A stretch of DNA of 64,000 nt from Pseudooceanicola spongiae (GCF_014899185.1 NZ_CP045201.1:4301782-4365781); one strand, 5' to 3'. Positions 1 through 9,322 are shown, numbered from the stretch's first letter. A program made the numbers and translations. The notes: a model not told the origin generated them from the letters alone.

Positions 1-1131
1 CATGTAGTCGATCGCCTCGATCGCGCCGCCCATGGCCCCGAGGTTGGCCAGCTCCGCCCGGGCGGCCTGCTTCAGCGTGGCGACCTTGGCATCGACCGCC
101 GGGTTGCCGTCGAACAGGTCGTCGAACTCCAGCAGGTCCGTCTCATAGGCCATGATCTGCTGCATCCTCAGCGACCACTGCTGATCCCAGGGCCGGGGCA
201 GGCCGAGCGCTTCGTTCCACGCCGGCAGCTGCACGGCACGCGCGCGGGCCTTCTTGGAGAGCGTCACCGCCAGCATCTCGATCAGAATACGGTAGACGTT
301 GTTCTCGGGCTGCTGCTCGGTCAGGCCCAGCGAGTTGACCTGCACCCCATAGCGGAAACGGCGGTACTTCTCCTCTTCCACGCCATAGCGTTCAAGGCAG
401 ATCTCGTCCCAGAGATCGACGAAGGCGCGCATCTTGCACATCTCGGTCACGAAGCGGATGCCCGCGTTGACGAAGAAACTGATACGCCCGACCAGCGCCG
501 GGAAATCGGCAGCAGGCACCCGGGGCCGCAGCTCGTCCAGCACCGCGATGCCGGTGGCCAGCGCATAGGCCAGCTCCTGCTCCGGCGTCGCCCCGGCCTC
601 TTGCAGGTGGTACGAGCAGACGTTCATCGGGTTCCATTTCGGCACATGCGCATAGCAATACTCGGCCACATCCGCGATCATCTTCAGGCTGGGCTTCGGC
701 GGGCAGATATAGGTGCCCCGGCTCAGGTATTCCTTGATCAGGTCGTTCTGAACTGTCCCCTGTAGCGCCGCGACCTCCGCCCCCTGTTCCTCGGCCACCG
801 CAATATAGAGCGCCAGCAGCCAGGGTGCTGTGGCATTGATCGTCATCGAGGTGTTCATCTCGGCCAGCGGGATCTGGTCGAACAGGGCGCGCATGTCGCC
901 GATATGCCCGACCGGCACGCCGACCTTGCCAACCTCGCCCCGCGCCAGAATGTGATCGCTGTCATAGCCCGTCTGCGTCGGCAGATCGAAGGCCACCGAC
1001 AGCCCGGTCTGCCCGCGCGCAAGGTTGCTGCGATAGAGCGCGTTGGAGGCTTCGGCCGTGGAATGCCCGGAATAGGTGCGGAACAGCCAGGGGCGGTCGC
1101 GGGTCGGGCTGTCTGGCGTGGTCTGGGTCAT
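1..1131 (-). CDS. ecm: Ethylmalonyl-CoA mutase (partial, C-terminus outside window)
   Basis: This is the N-terminal 377 codons of a B12-dependent acyl-CoA mutase; the gene runs off the left edge. The protein opens with RPWLFRTYSGHSTA and GLSVAFDLPTQTGYD, then MNTSMTINATAPWLLALY. These are hallmarks of the methylmalonyl-CoA mutase catalytic barrel, and the short N-terminus fits the ethylmalonyl-CoA-specific branch. In that branch the enzyme converts (2R)-ethylmalonyl-CoA to methylsuccinyl-CoA in the ethylmalonyl-CoA pathway of acetate assimilation. The cobalamin-binding domain would lie beyond the window. The divergent ccr neighbour is the arrangement known from Rhodobacter and strongly supports Ecm over methylmalonyl-CoA mutase. 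An ATG four codons upstream (1143) is also in frame; 1131 is preferred because an AGG lies 6 bases before it. Confidence 0.88.
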   Translation of the reverse strand, partial: MTQTTPDSPTRDRPWLFRTYSGHSTAEASNALYRSNLARGQTGLSVAFDLPTQTGYDSDHILARGEVGKVGVPVGHIGDMRALFDQIPLAEMNTSMTINATAPWLLALYIAVAEEQGAEVAALQGTVQNDLIKEYLSRGTYICPPKPSLKMIADVAEYCYAHVPKWNPMNVCSYHLQEAGATPEQELAYALATGIAVLDELRPRVPAADFPALVGRISFFVNAGIRFVTEMCKMRAFVDLWDEICLERYGVEEEKYRRFRYGVQVNSLGLTEQQPENNVYRILIEMLAVTLSKKARARAVQLPAWNEALGLPRPWDQQWSLRMQQIMAYETDLLEFDDLFDGNPAVDAKVATLKQAARAELANLGAMGGAIEAIDYM

Positions 1132-1380
1132 AGCGGGCCTCATGAGATTTCGTAGGGTAATTTAATTGCGCTTAGGCGTTCGTATCCGGAATAATGTGGT
1201 TCTGTCAATTCGCCGCGACGCGGCGTAGCTGTGCTCCCGTGCGCGCGGAGTGAAGATTCACTGAGAAATAAAATTACAAAACAGATCACACAAGTATTGC
1301 ATTGTTGCGCGACGAAAGTTATCCCAAAGCCATACCGAGCGATTCTGCATCGCGGCAATTCACGACCGGAGGAGGTTGTC

Positions 1381-2667
1381 ATGGCTCTGGACACCGATTT
1401 GGGCATCGCGCCCTATGACGCACCGCAAAAGGACCTCTACGAGGTGGGCGAGCTGCCGCCCCTCGGCTATGTGCCGCGCCAGATGTACGCTTGGGCGATC
1501 CGGCGCGAACGTCACGGCGACCCGGACACCAGCTTTCAGCAGGAAATCGTTGATGTCCCGACGCTGGAAAGCAACGAAGTTTTGGTCCTCGTCATGGCCG
1601 CAGGCGTCAACTACAACGGCGTCTGGGCGGGCCTCGGCGTGCCGATCTCGCCCTTCGACGGGCATGGCGCCGACTACCATATCGCGGGCTCGGATGCCTC
1701 GGGGATCGTCTGGGCCGTCGGCTCCTCCGTGCGCTCCTGGAAGGTGGGGGACGAGGTCGTCATCCACTGCAATCAGGACGATGGCGACGACGAGGAATGT
1801 AATGGCGGCGACCCGATGTTCTCCCCCTCGCAGCGGATCTGGGGCTACGAGACGCCCGACGGCTCCTTCGCGCAGTTCACCCGTGTGCAGGCGCAGCAAC
1901 TGATGCCCCGCCCCAAGCACCTGACGTGGGAGGAATCCGCCTGCTACACCCTGACGCTGGCCACCGCCTACCGCATGCTGTTCGGCCACCACCCGCATGA
2001 GCTCAAGCCCGGTCAGAACGTGTTGGTCTGGGGCGCGTCGGGGGGCCTCGGCTCCTTCGCGATCCAGCTGATCAATGCGGCGGGCGGCAATGCCATCGGG
2101 GTGATTTCTGAGGAGGACAAGCGCGATTTCGTCATGGCCCTTGGTGCCAAGGGCGTCATCAACCGCAAGCAGTTCAATTGCTGGGGCCAGCTGCCCACCG
2201 TCAACACGCCCGAGTATAAGGAGTGGTTCACCGAGGCGCGCAAGTTCGGCAAGGCGATCTGGGACATCACCGGCAAGGGCAACAACGTCGATATCGTGTT
2301 CGAACACCCGGGCGAGGCGACCTTTCCCGTCTCCACGCTGGTCTGCAAGAAGGGCGGCATGATCGTGATCTGCGCTGGCACCACCGGGTTCAACTGCACC
2401 TTCGACGTGCGCTACCTCTGGATGCACCAGAAGCGCGTGCAGGGCTCGCACTTTGCCCATCTCAAGCAGGCGGCGGCGGCCAACAAGTTGATGATCGAAC
2501 GGCGAATCGATCCGTGTATGTCCGAAGTGTTTCCTTGGGACGAGATTCCTGCCGCCCATATGAAGATGCTGAAAAACCAGCATAAACCGGGGAATATGGC
2601 AGTTCTGGTGCAGGCGCCCCGCACCGGATTGCGTACAGTTGAAGATGTTCTGGAAGCCGGTCGGTAA
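1381..2667 (+). CDS. ccr: Crotonyl-CoA carboxylase/reductase
   Basis: This 428-residue medium-chain dehydrogenase/reductase-superfamily enzyme performs NADPH-dependent reductive carboxylation of crotonyl-CoA to ethylmalonyl-CoA, the signature step of the ethylmalonyl-CoA pathway. The nucleotide-binding motif GASGGLGSF is at about residues 218-226, and the long insert with NQDDGDDEECNGGD and the C-terminal HQKRVQGSHFAHLKQA segment are typical of Ccr. Its length matches the family (about 430). The reading frame is open further upstream to 1231, but ATG 1381 has a perfect GGAGGAG ribosome-binding site and gives the usual MALDTD start. It diverges from ecm across a 249-bp gap that should hold both promoters. 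Confidence 0.96.
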   Translation: MALDTDLGIAPYDAPQKDLYEVGELPPLGYVPRQMYAWAIRRERHGDPDTSFQQEIVDVPTLESNEVLVLVMAAGVNYNGVWAGLGVPISPFDGHGADYHIAGSDASGIVWAVGSSVRSWKVGDEVVIHCNQDDGDDEECNGGDPMFSPSQRIWGYETPDGSFAQFTRVQAQQLMPRPKHLTWEESACYTLTLATAYRMLFGHHPHELKPGQNVLVWGASGGLGSFAIQLINAAGGNAIGVISEEDKRDFVMALGAKGVINRKQFNCWGQLPTVNTPEYKEWFTEARKFGKAIWDITGKGNNVDIVFEHPGEATFPVSTLVCKKGGMIVICAGTTGFNCTFDVRYLWMHQKRVQGSHFAHLKQAAAANKLMIERRIDPCMSEVFPWDEIPAAHMKMLKNQHKPGNMAVLVQAPRTGLRTVEDVLEAGR

Positions 2668-2694
2668 CACCTCCTTAAGGCCCATAATGACAAT

Positions 2695-2732
2695 GTGACA
2701 GGCGAGTCGATGGGCGCGCCTGACACTGTCTT
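2695..2732 (+). terminator. Likely ccr terminator hairpin
   Basis: An imperfect inverted repeat GTGACAGGCG (2695-2704) / CGCCTGACAC (2717-2726), with one mismatch, lies just after ccr and is followed by a short T-rich stretch. It probably ends the ccr transcript before the next small gene. Confidence 0.5.
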
Positions 2733-2775
2733 TCAGGCGCATCCGGGGCACTCGCACCGTCTTTCATGGGGAGCG

Positions 2776-3057
2776 ATGAACATGCGTGGACAGAACAGAG
2801 TTGAAGCGGACCTTGCGTCCCTGGCCATTCCGCGTATGGCGTCGGACCAGTGGATGGTCGACGTCCTTGCCGATCTGCAGGAGGCAGCGCGCGATCGCGG
2901 CATGATGGCTGTGGTGGACCAGCTGGCCATCGCCACCCGCGTCACCAAGGAAGAGATCGTGCGCAAGCGCAACGAGGCCAATATTCGCCGCCCGAACGAG
3001 GTCGAGCATACGGCCTATTACTACACCGTCCCGCCCGCAGGCTACCGCCGCAACTGA
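2776..3057 (+). CDS. Small conserved protein of unknown function (93 aa)
   Basis: I do not recognise a named family. The ATG at 2776 has GGGAG 5 bases upstream; the frame is open to 2695 but that start has no good site. The core, QWMVDVLADLQEAARDRGMM followed by AVVDQLAIATRVTKEEI, reads as an amphipathic helical segment. It is clearly paralogous to the core of the next small gene (3351-3569). The C-terminus (EHTAYYYTVPPAGYRRN) is basic and rich in Tyr and Pro. No signal peptide or membrane segment is seen. It lies directly downstream of ccr behind a hairpin, so it may be transcribed separately. Confidence 0.7.
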   Translation: MNMRGQNRVEADLASLAIPRMASDQWMVDVLADLQEAARDRGMMAVVDQLAIATRVTKEEIVRKRNEANIRRPNEVEHTAYYYTVPPAGYRRN

Positions 3058-3350
3058 CACCCTTGGGCCAGGCTGCGGGTTCCGGTCCCGACGTGGCCGG
3101 TCCAGCAATACCCACCTATCGAGCGCCGTCAGGCGTGCCTAAACCTTGACCGCCCAAGGGTAAGCCCGTCCTGCCACGTGGACATTTTCTTGACGCGATA
3201 GTCAAAATATTCGATCTTTCAAAGATGATCCTGCAAGTTTCTGTAAACAAGCGGCTTTCAGACTTTGTCCTTTGACCTATGGCATTGTGATGGCTGCAAA
3301 CACCGGCTGACGGTCGCTATGCCGTCGCCCTGTTCAGCGCGGTTTCCGGT

Positions 3351-3569
3351 ATGAGATCCAATCTTTGGATGATCGATGTCCTGGCGGATTTGCAAGAGGC
3401 AGCGCAACAGCGCGGTCTCACGGCCTTTGCCGACCAGCTCAGGATCGCAAGGCGCGTGGCGCATGCTGAAATGTCCAGCCATCCGGATGCGACGCCGCCG
3501 CCCGACGGCCCCGACAGCGCCGTACAGGATGTTTCGGGCGACGATCCGGGGCAGGACGAAACAGCCTGA
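3351..3569 (+). CDS. Small paralogue of the 2776-3057 protein (72 aa)
   Basis: Residues 4-41 repeat the core of the upstream gene: LWMIDVLADLQEAAQQRGL and ADQLRIARRVAHAEM match QWMVDVLADLQEAARDRGM and VDQLAIATRVTKEEI. The C-terminal 30 residues are instead acidic and Pro/Asp-rich, and look disordered. The ribosome-binding site is weak, so the exact start is uncertain. Function is unknown. The 290-bp gap before it is AT-richer than its surroundings and may hold a promoter (TTGAC near 3189). Confidence 0.6.
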   Translation: MRSNLWMIDVLADLQEAAQQRGLTAFADQLRIARRVAHAEMSSHPDATPPPDGPDSAVQDVSGDDPGQDETA

Positions 3570-3642
3570 CGCCCGACCGCTTTTGCCACGCGGAGCCCGT
3601 ATCCGTCTGGTGCTTTTTGCCCCCAGATAGTAGCGTCGCACC

Positions 3643-5181
3643 ATGACTGTTCCGGCGCTTACATTTTCCCATGATCAGGCCGACGCCTTCGATCGTATCG
3701 CCGAGGCTCTGGCCGAAGCGGGCATCAATCTTGTCGAGGGCACGACCGCTCAGGCCCGGGACGGCAAAAGCCGGGTTCTGGCGGTGATCGGCAAGGCCGG
3801 CTCGGGCAAGACCCTGCTGCTCAGCGCCCTGGCCGAAGCCTGCGAGGCTGCGGGCCTCGCCATAGTATCGGGCGATTACGAACCCAAACGCGGCCGTGAG
3901 CGTCGCAGTCTGGCAATCCTTGCGCCCACCAACAAGGCCGCTTCGGTGCTGCGCCTGCGCGGCGTGCGCGCCACCACGATCCACCGCATCCTCTATACGC
4001 CGGTCTATGACCCGGAGTACGAAAAGGTCGCCGAATGGCTGGAAGGGCAGGGCGAGCGCCCCGTCGTCGAGGGTCTGACGGACGAGGCGATGGACCGTGC
4101 CAAACTGTTCTATGCGGGCAATAAATCGATCCCCGGGGCGCTTGCCGTGGCGGGCCTGCGCGGCTCTGACTTCATCACCGGCTGGAAGCGCCGCGATGAC
4201 CCGCTCGACGTCGGCTTCGTCGACGAGGCTTCCATGCTCGACGAAAAGCAGTTCCAGGACCTCTGCGAGATCTTCCCGATCCTGATCATCTTCGGCGACC
4301 CGGCGCAGCTCGCCCCCGTCGGGCAATCCGGCGAGATGGTGTTTGAGACGCTGCCCGCCCCGGCCCAGCTGGTGCTGTCGCGCATCCACCGACAGGAGGC
4401 CGACAACCCGATCCTCGACCTCGCCCACGCCCTCGCCGACCCTCAGGTCGATTTCTACCGCTTCGAGCGGATGATCGAGGAAGCCGCGCAACGCGACGAA
4501 CGCGTGGTCTGGGCACAGCGGGTCGAGGCAGGCCTGATGGCACGCTCGCCAGTCCTTGTCTGGCGCAACGCCACGCGCATCCGCCTGATCAACGCCTTCC
4601 GCTCCGTCCACGGCGCGCCGGAAGATGCGCTTCTGCCGGGGGAGCCGCTGATCTGTGACGGCATTGAACTGCCTCTGAAGCACCGCAAGAAACGCCAGGA
4701 TCTTGAGGCACGCGGCCTGATCAAGGGCGCACAGGTCATCTACCTCGGCCCCGGCGCCAAACCCGGATTTTCGCGCCTGCACGTCGTCGGTGCCGAAAAT
4801 CCGCAGGTTTCTGCGGCATCGATCGTCAAGATCGAAAAGCCGGACGAGGAAGAACCCTTCATCCCCTACGCCGCGCGCATGGGCGCGACCTTTTTGCATG
4901 GCGCCGCAGTGACGATCCACAAATCTCAAGGCAGCCAGTGGCCCGCAGTCCAGGTGTTCGCCCCCGACATCTATGCGGCTTCGCGCGCTGGTCGTGTCGA
5001 AGCGGGCCAGCCGCTGTGGAAACGGCTCGCCTATGTCGCCATCACGCGCGCCGAAAATCGCTTGCTCTGGGTGGTACGCAATCGGTTGTCGCGCCCTGAC
5101 GAACCCCTCGGTGTCGCAGATCTACGCGCCCGCGAGGCGGCACCGCTGGAACTGACGCAGCCGGAATCCGAAGACCTCTGA
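3643..5181 (+). CDS. RecD-like superfamily 1 DNA helicase / AAA ATPase
   Basis: This 512-residue protein has the full set of SF1B helicase motifs: Walker A GKAGSGKT (50-57), motif Ia APTNKAA, motif II VDEASML (193-199), motif III GDPAQLAPVG (218-227), a TIHKSQG motif V near 427, and YVAITRA near 463. A UvrD-like C-terminal 2A/2B fold is expected. It resembles stand-alone RecD2-like or AAA_30 helicases rather than the RecBCD subunit, because it lacks the long N-terminal extension. The likely role is 5'-3' DNA unwinding in repair or recombination in the cytoplasm. It is convergent with hbd across a strong inverted repeat. Confidence 0.85.
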   Translation: MTVPALTFSHDQADAFDRIAEALAEAGINLVEGTTAQARDGKSRVLAVIGKAGSGKTLLLSALAEACEAAGLAIVSGDYEPKRGRERRSLAILAPTNKAASVLRLRGVRATTIHRILYTPVYDPEYEKVAEWLEGQGERPVVEGLTDEAMDRAKLFYAGNKSIPGALAVAGLRGSDFITGWKRRDDPLDVGFVDEASMLDEKQFQDLCEIFPILIIFGDPAQLAPVGQSGEMVFETLPAPAQLVLSRIHRQEADNPILDLAHALADPQVDFYRFERMIEEAAQRDERVVWAQRVEAGLMARSPVLVWRNATRIRLINAFRSVHGAPEDALLPGEPLICDGIELPLKHRKKRQDLEARGLIKGAQVIYLGPGAKPGFSRLHVVGAENPQVSAASIVKIEKPDEEEPFIPYAARMGATFLHGAAVTIHKSQGSQWPAVQVFAPDIYAASRAGRVEAGQPLWKRLAYVAITRAENRLLWVVRNRLSRPDEPLGVADLRAREAAPLELTQPESEDL

Positions 5182-5225
5182 TCAAGGAAGTTTCGCTCAG
5201 CCTCGTACTGAGCCACGCAACAAGT

Positions 5226-5240
5226 GGGGGCTCTGCCCCC
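5226..5240. terminator. GC hairpin after the helicase gene
   Basis: GGGGGC-tct-GCCCCC forms a 6-bp stem with a 3-base loop 45 bp past the helicase stop. No T-run follows. Confidence 0.4.
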
Positions 5241-5263
5241 GCCAGGCTACGCCTGTCTCCCCC

Positions 5264-5327
5264 GAAGTATTTCCGGCAAGATGACACTGGAGCGCTGAGC
5301 TCTTCATCATCTTGCCTCAAATACTTC
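5264..5327. repeat. Long inverted repeat between convergent genes, likely bidirectional terminator
   Basis: Two 21-bp arms (5264-5284 and 5307-5327) are complementary except for two adjacent bases. Arm core: GAAGTATTT, two variable bases, then GGCAAGATGA. The 22-base spacer contains AGCGCT. It sits between the convergent helicase and hbd genes. A degenerate version of its right half plus the following CGCCGGAGG occurs again near 17107-17136. Confidence 0.6.
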
Positions 5328-5347
5328 CGCCGGAGGCTTCTGCACTG

Positions 5348-6223
5348 TCAGCGGGTCGGAACCGGCGTCTCTCCGCGATAGTCGTAAAACCCACGGCCCG
5401 TCTTGCGGCCCAGCCAGCCGGCTTCCACGTATTTCGTCAGCAGGGGGCAGGGGCGGTACTTGGTGTCCGCCAACCCGTCGTGCAGCACATTCATGATGGC
5501 GAGGCATGTATCAAGGCCGATGAAGTCGGCCAGTTCCAGCGGGCCCATCGGGTGGTTCGCGCCGAGCTTCATTGATTCGTCGATGGACTTCACGTTTCCG
5601 ACGCCCTCGTAAAGCGTGTAGACGGCCTCATTGATCATCGGCATCAGGATGCGGTTGACGATGAAGGCCGGGAAATCTTCCGCAGAAGCAGCTGTCTTGC
5701 CGATCTTTTCCACCACCGCCAGGCAGGCCTGATACGTCTCGGCATCGGTCGCAATGCCGCGGATCAGTTCGACCAGTTGCATCACCGGCACGGGGTTCAT
5801 GAAGTGGAAGCCCATGAATTTCTCGGGCCGGTCCGTGCGGCTGGCCAGTCGGGTGATCGAGATCGAAGAGGTGTTCGAGGTCAGGATCGTCGTTGGCTTG
5901 AGGTGGGGCAGCAGGTCCTGAAAGATCGCTTCTTTCACGGTTTCGCGTTCCGTCGCGGCCTCGATGATCAGGTCGCAGGTGCCAAGGTCCGACAGCGTCT
6001 TGGTGGTCGAGATGCGGGCCATGGCGGCCGCCTTGTCTTCGGCGCTGAGCTTTTCGCGCTGCACCTGGCGGTCGAGGTTCTTGTTCACCAGCGCCACCGC
6101 GCGATCCAGCGCCTCCTGGTTGATATCGTTGAGCAGCACGTCATAGCCCGCAACCGCCAGCACATGTGCGATGCCGTTGCCCATCTGCCCTGCGCCGATG
6201 ACGCCAATCTGCTTGATATCCAC
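5348..6223 (-). CDS. hbd: 3-hydroxybutyryl-CoA dehydrogenase
   Basis: This 291-residue enzyme oxidises (S)-3-hydroxybutyryl-CoA with NAD(P) in acyl-CoA/PHB metabolism. The Rossmann motif GVIGAGQMGNG is at residues 8-18. The family signatures ITRLASRTDRPEKFMGFHFM and PAFIVNRILMPMINEA, and the ending GRKTGRGFYDY, are all present. Length is as in the family. The start is a GTG at 6223 with GAGGAG six bases upstream; the frame continues to an ATG at 6331, but that adds 36 residues unlike the family. It ends in the intergenic inverted repeat. The nearby etfAB genes suggest a shared role in fatty-acid or acyl-CoA oxidation. Confidence 0.93.
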   Translation of the reverse strand: MDIKQIGVIGAGQMGNGIAHVLAVAGYDVLLNDINQEALDRAVALVNKNLDRQVQREKLSAEDKAAAMARISTTKTLSDLGTCDLIIEAATERETVKEAIFQDLLPHLKPTTILTSNTSSISITRLASRTDRPEKFMGFHFMNPVPVMQLVELIRGIATDAETYQACLAVVEKIGKTAASAEDFPAFIVNRILMPMINEAVYTLYEGVGNVKSIDESMKLGANHPMGPLELADFIGLDTCLAIMNVLHDGLADTKYRPCPLLTKYVEAGWLGRKTGRGFYDYRGETPVPTR

Positions 6224-6380
6224 CTGAAACTCCTCTGTCTCTTGATGGGCGCAATGTGGACTGCTGGTGACATTGCCGCAAGGGCTCCCGTCCTGATCCT
6301 GATCATTTGTGCTGAATTTCCGGGTTAGCAATTTGGCAAGCTCTGCCCTGCAGATTGCCGGGGGGTGATGAGGTGGTGAG

Positions 6381-7229
6381 ATGAGCTTTGATCAGATGGG
6401 CCGGGGCGGGCTTGCGTATGTCCCCTGTCGCTATGGCGCGTCACGGATGATGTTTCGCGGGCCGGCGCGGGCGTTGGACGGGGAGTATGTCGTCTGTCTT
6501 GGCGGGGCCGAGACCTATGGCAAATTCATCCCTGAGCCCTTCGCGGCGCGGGTCGAGGCCTGTCTGGGGCTGCCGGTGGTCAACCTTGGCTGGGCGAATG
6601 CCGGGGTTGACGCCTTTCTTGGCGATGGGGATCTGTTGCAGGTGGTGGCGGGGGCGCGGGCGGTGGTGATGCAGGTTCTGGGGGCGCAGAACCAGTCGAA
6701 CCGCTTCTACGCCGTGCACCCGCGCCACAATGACCGCTTTCTGCAGGCCACGCCCGCGATGCGGCGGCTCTTTCCGGAGGTGGATTTTACCGAATTCCAC
6801 TTTACCCGCCATCTGCTGCATACGCTCAACGCCGTCTCTGCCGTGCGCTTTGCCGAGGTGTGCGCCGACCTTCAGGCCGAATGGGGCGACCGGATGCGCC
6901 ATCTGCTGGCCCGCATTCCCGCGCCGGTGGTACTGCTGTGGCTGGCCGATCAGCCGCCGGGAGCCGCGCCGCCCGGTCTGGGGCAGGAGCCGATGCTGGT
7001 CACCGGTGCGATGCTGGAGGCTCTGCGCGCGCATGTCGCCGGGATTGTGACAGCCGTGCCGGGGGCTGCGGCACTGGCCCAGGGCACACAAGGCATGGTC
7101 TTCTCGGCGATGGAGGCGCAGATGGCGGCGCAAGGCCTCCCGGTCGCCGCGCACGACATGGCAGCCGAGGCGCTGATCCCGGCCTTGCGCGCGCTGCTCG
7201 CATCAAGCGAAAAGGCCCGCCATTGCTGA
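6381..7229 (+). CDS. DUF6473-like protein
   Basis: A 282-residue protein with the features I associate with DUF6473, a family common in Rhodobacteraceae: N-terminal CRYGASRMMFRGPARALDG, then VVCLGGAETYGKF and GLPVVNLGWANAGVDAFLGD. Those last motifs recall the SGNH/GDSL fold (a GG-E block and an N-x-G-x-x-N-like block), but I cannot assign catalytic residues with confidence. No signal peptide or transmembrane helix. It lies alone on the plus strand between minus-strand hbd and etfA, with GAGG before its ATG. Its stop codon falls inside the loop of the downstream terminator hairpin. Confidence 0.7.
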   Translation: MSFDQMGRGGLAYVPCRYGASRMMFRGPARALDGEYVVCLGGAETYGKFIPEPFAARVEACLGLPVVNLGWANAGVDAFLGDGDLLQVVAGARAVVMQVLGAQNQSNRFYAVHPRHNDRFLQATPAMRRLFPEVDFTEFHFTRHLLHTLNAVSAVRFAEVCADLQAEWGDRMRHLLARIPAPVVLLWLADQPPGAAPPGLGQEPMLVTGAMLEALRAHVAGIVTAVPGAAALAQGTQGMVFSAMEAQMAAQGLPVAAHDMAAEALIPALRALLASSEKARHC

Positions 7230-7238
7230 CGGGCCTTT
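7211..7238. terminator. Bidirectional terminator overlapping the DUF6473 stop
   Basis: AAAGGCCCG (7211-7219) and CGGGCCTTT (7230-7238) form a 9-bp stem with A- and T-rich outer ends, between the convergent DUF6473 and etfA genes. Confidence 0.8.
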
Positions 7239-7279
7239 CCAATCTCTGCAGGGCAGGGGGTGCCCTGCCGTGACGTGCC

Positions 7280-8206
7280 TTACAGCTTTTCGATCAGCTC
7301 GGGGACGGCGGTGAACAGATCCGCGACCAGGCCGAAATCGGCAACCTGAAAGATCGGCGCCTCTTCGTCCTTGTTGATCGCGACGATCACCTTGGAATCC
7401 TTCATCCCCGCAAGGTGCTGAATCGCGCCGGAAATCCCGACAGCGACATAGAGCTCCGGTGCGACGACCTTGCCGGTCTGGCCGACCTGCCAGTCGTTCG
7501 GGGCAAAGCCCGAATCGACTGCCGCGCGGGATGCGCCGACAGCCGCGCCCAGCTTGTCTGCCAGTTTCTCGATCAGCGCGAAGTCGTCTTTCGACCCGAC
7601 GCCACGACCACCGGACACGACAATCCCGGCCGAGGTCAGCTCGGGGCGATCGCTGGCGGCAACCTTGTCCTCGACCCATTCCGACAGGCCGGGGTTTTCA
7701 GCGGCGCCGATGCTCTCGACCGAGGCCGAGCCGCCGTCGCCAGCCGCATCGAAGGTCGAGGTGCGGAAGGTGATGACCTTGGTCGCATCCGAGGATTTCA
7801 CCGTCTGGATCGCGTTACCCGCGTAGATCGGACGCTCGAACGTGTCGGCGTCTATCACGGCGGTGACCTCGGACAGGACCATGACGTCCAGCAGGGCCGC
7901 AACGCGCGGCAGGATGTTTTTCGCGTCCGTCGTCGCGGGGGCGACGATGTGCGAATACTCCCCCGCCAGCGACACGATCAGCGCCGCAACGGGTTCCGCC
8001 AGGCGGTGACCATAGAGCGCATCTTCGGCGACCAGCACCTTGGAGACACCGGCGATCTTGGCGGCTTCGGCTGCAGCGTCGGCCGCCTTTTCGCCCGCGA
8101 CCAGAACAGTCACGTCACCCAGCTTCGCGGCACCGGACACGGCCTTGGCGGTGGCGTCCATCGCCAGCACACCATCATTGACTTCGGCAAGCAGAAGAAC
8201 GGCCAT
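7280..8206 (-). CDS. etfA: Electron transfer flavoprotein alpha subunit
   Basis: This 308-residue subunit binds FAD and passes electrons from acyl-CoA and methylated-amine dehydrogenases to ETF-ubiquinone oxidoreductase. The C-terminal FAD domain is clear: [14 protein letters not shown], then [19 protein letters not shown] and [16 protein letters not shown], then [10 protein letters not shown]. Its start overlaps the etfB stop by one base (TAATG), so the pair is translationally coupled. The nearby dimethylglycine dehydrogenase-like flavoenzyme is a plausible donor as well as acyl-CoA dehydrogenases encoded elsewhere. Confidence 0.97.
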   Translation of the reverse strand: MAVLLLAEVNDGVLAMDATAKAVSGAAKLGDVTVLVAGEKAADAAAEAAKIAGVSKVLVAEDALYGHRLAEPVAALIVSLAGEYSHIVAPATTDAKNILPRVAALLDVMVLSEVTAVIDADTFERPIYAGNAIQTVKSSDATKVITFRTSTFDAAGDGGSASVESIGAAENPGLSEWVEDKVAASDRPELTSAGIVVSGGRGVGSKDDFALIEKLADKLGAAVGASRAAVDSGFAPNDWQVGQTGKVVAPELYVAVGISGAIQHLAGMKDSKVIVAINKDEEAPIFQVADFGLVADLFTAVPELIEKL

Positions 8207-8964
8207 TACACGATCCCCTTCTCTTTGAGTTTGGCAACCAGTTCATCAACCGACTTGACGATGATGCCCGCGCTGCGGGTTTCCGGCTCGGAGGTCTTGA
8301 CCACTTGCAGGCGCGGCGTCACGTCGACGCCCAGCTCTTCGGCGGTCTTCTCGTCCAGCGGTTTCTTCTTTGCCTTCATGATGTTGGGCAAGGAGGCATA
8401 GCGCGGTTCGTTCAGACGCAGATCGGCGGTGACGATCGCGGGCAGCTTGACCTTGACGGTCTGCAGGCCGCCGTCGACCTCACGGCTGACGGTGGCGAAA
8501 TCGCCCTCGACATCCAGATCGTTGGCGAAGGTTGCCTGCGACCAGCCGAGCAGCGCGCTCAGCATCTGGCCGGTGGCGTTCATATCGTTGTCGATCGCCT
8601 GTTTGCCGGCGATGACCAGACCGGGCTGTTCGTCCCCGATGATCTTGGCGAGGATCTTGGCGACGGCCAGCGGTTCGATGTCCTGATGAACGTCGTCCGT
8701 GGCGATGACCAGAATGGCGCGATCCGCCCCCATGGCCAGCGCGGTCCGCAGGGTTTCCTGCGCCTGTTTGACGCCGATGGAGACGACGATGACTTCCTCA
8801 GCCTTGCCGGCCTCTTTCAGACGGATCGCCTCTTCGACGGCAATCTCGTCGAATGGGTTCATCGACATCTTCACATTGGCAAGATCGACCCCGCTGCCAT
8901 CCGCCTTGACGCGAACTTTAACGTTATAGTCGATCACGCGTTTGACAGGCACCAGTACCTTCAT
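8206..8964 (-). CDS. etfB: Electron transfer flavoprotein beta subunit
   Basis: This 252-residue AMP-binding beta subunit begins [20 protein letters not shown], the family's standard N-terminus. It contains the ETF-beta signature region ([33 protein letters not shown], residues about 165-197; then KAKKKPL). It pairs with EtfA. It is the first gene of the minus-strand etfBA operon, with a GGAGTGACC sequence just upstream that serves as a ribosome-binding site. Confidence 0.97.
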   Translation of the reverse strand: MKVLVPVKRVIDYNVKVRVKADGSGVDLANVKMSMNPFDEIAVEEAIRLKEAGKAEEVIVVSIGVKQAQETLRTALAMGADRAILVIATDDVHQDIEPLAVAKILAKIIGDEQPGLVIAGKQAIDNDMNATGQMLSALLGWSQATFANDLDVEGDFATVSREVDGGLQTVKVKLPAIVTADLRLNEPRYASLPNIMKAKKKPLDEKTAEELGVDVTPRLQVVKTSEPETRSAGIIVKSVDELVAKLKEKGIV

Positions 8965-9322
8965 CTGCGGTCACTCCCCTAGTTTTTTCCACTCTGCGAT
9001 CTGTGCCGGATTCGGCGCAGATCAATCAGTCTCAGGCACTTTGATATAATCTTGCGCCCAGTCGTGACAGGACAAAACAGACTTTCCATAGCCTTGCAAC
9101 GTCACGTTTTATTCCGTCATGCGGGGGTTATTCTGCAATGCGGCAGCATGATGCGCAACCCCTGTCTCTTGATGCGCGCCGCGCATGGCGGGCTGGCGCG
9201 CGCAAATCGCCGCCATTCTTGCGGCGCGTCGCATTCAGCGCGCATTGCGTCGGCTGGGCGGTGCGGAAATTTGCCATGGTGGTAAAGCTGGCGGCAGATC
9301 ATCCAATCAGGAACCCTGCGTC
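8965..9322. promoter_or_regulatory. Divergent intergenic region, etfB / dimethylglycine dehydrogenase
   Basis: This 358-bp gap has no convincing gene. A TATAAT hexamer at 9045-9050 on the plus strand is the best -10 candidate, but no good -35 is seen at the right distance. The frame of the downstream enzyme is open through the last 138 bp, but lacks family similarity there. Confidence 0.35.

Noticed and set aside
1281..1330. A TTGCA-type inverted repeat as a CcrR/PccR operator upstream of ccr
   Set aside because: TTGCATTGTTGCG is not a convincing match to a palindromic TTTGCAA site.
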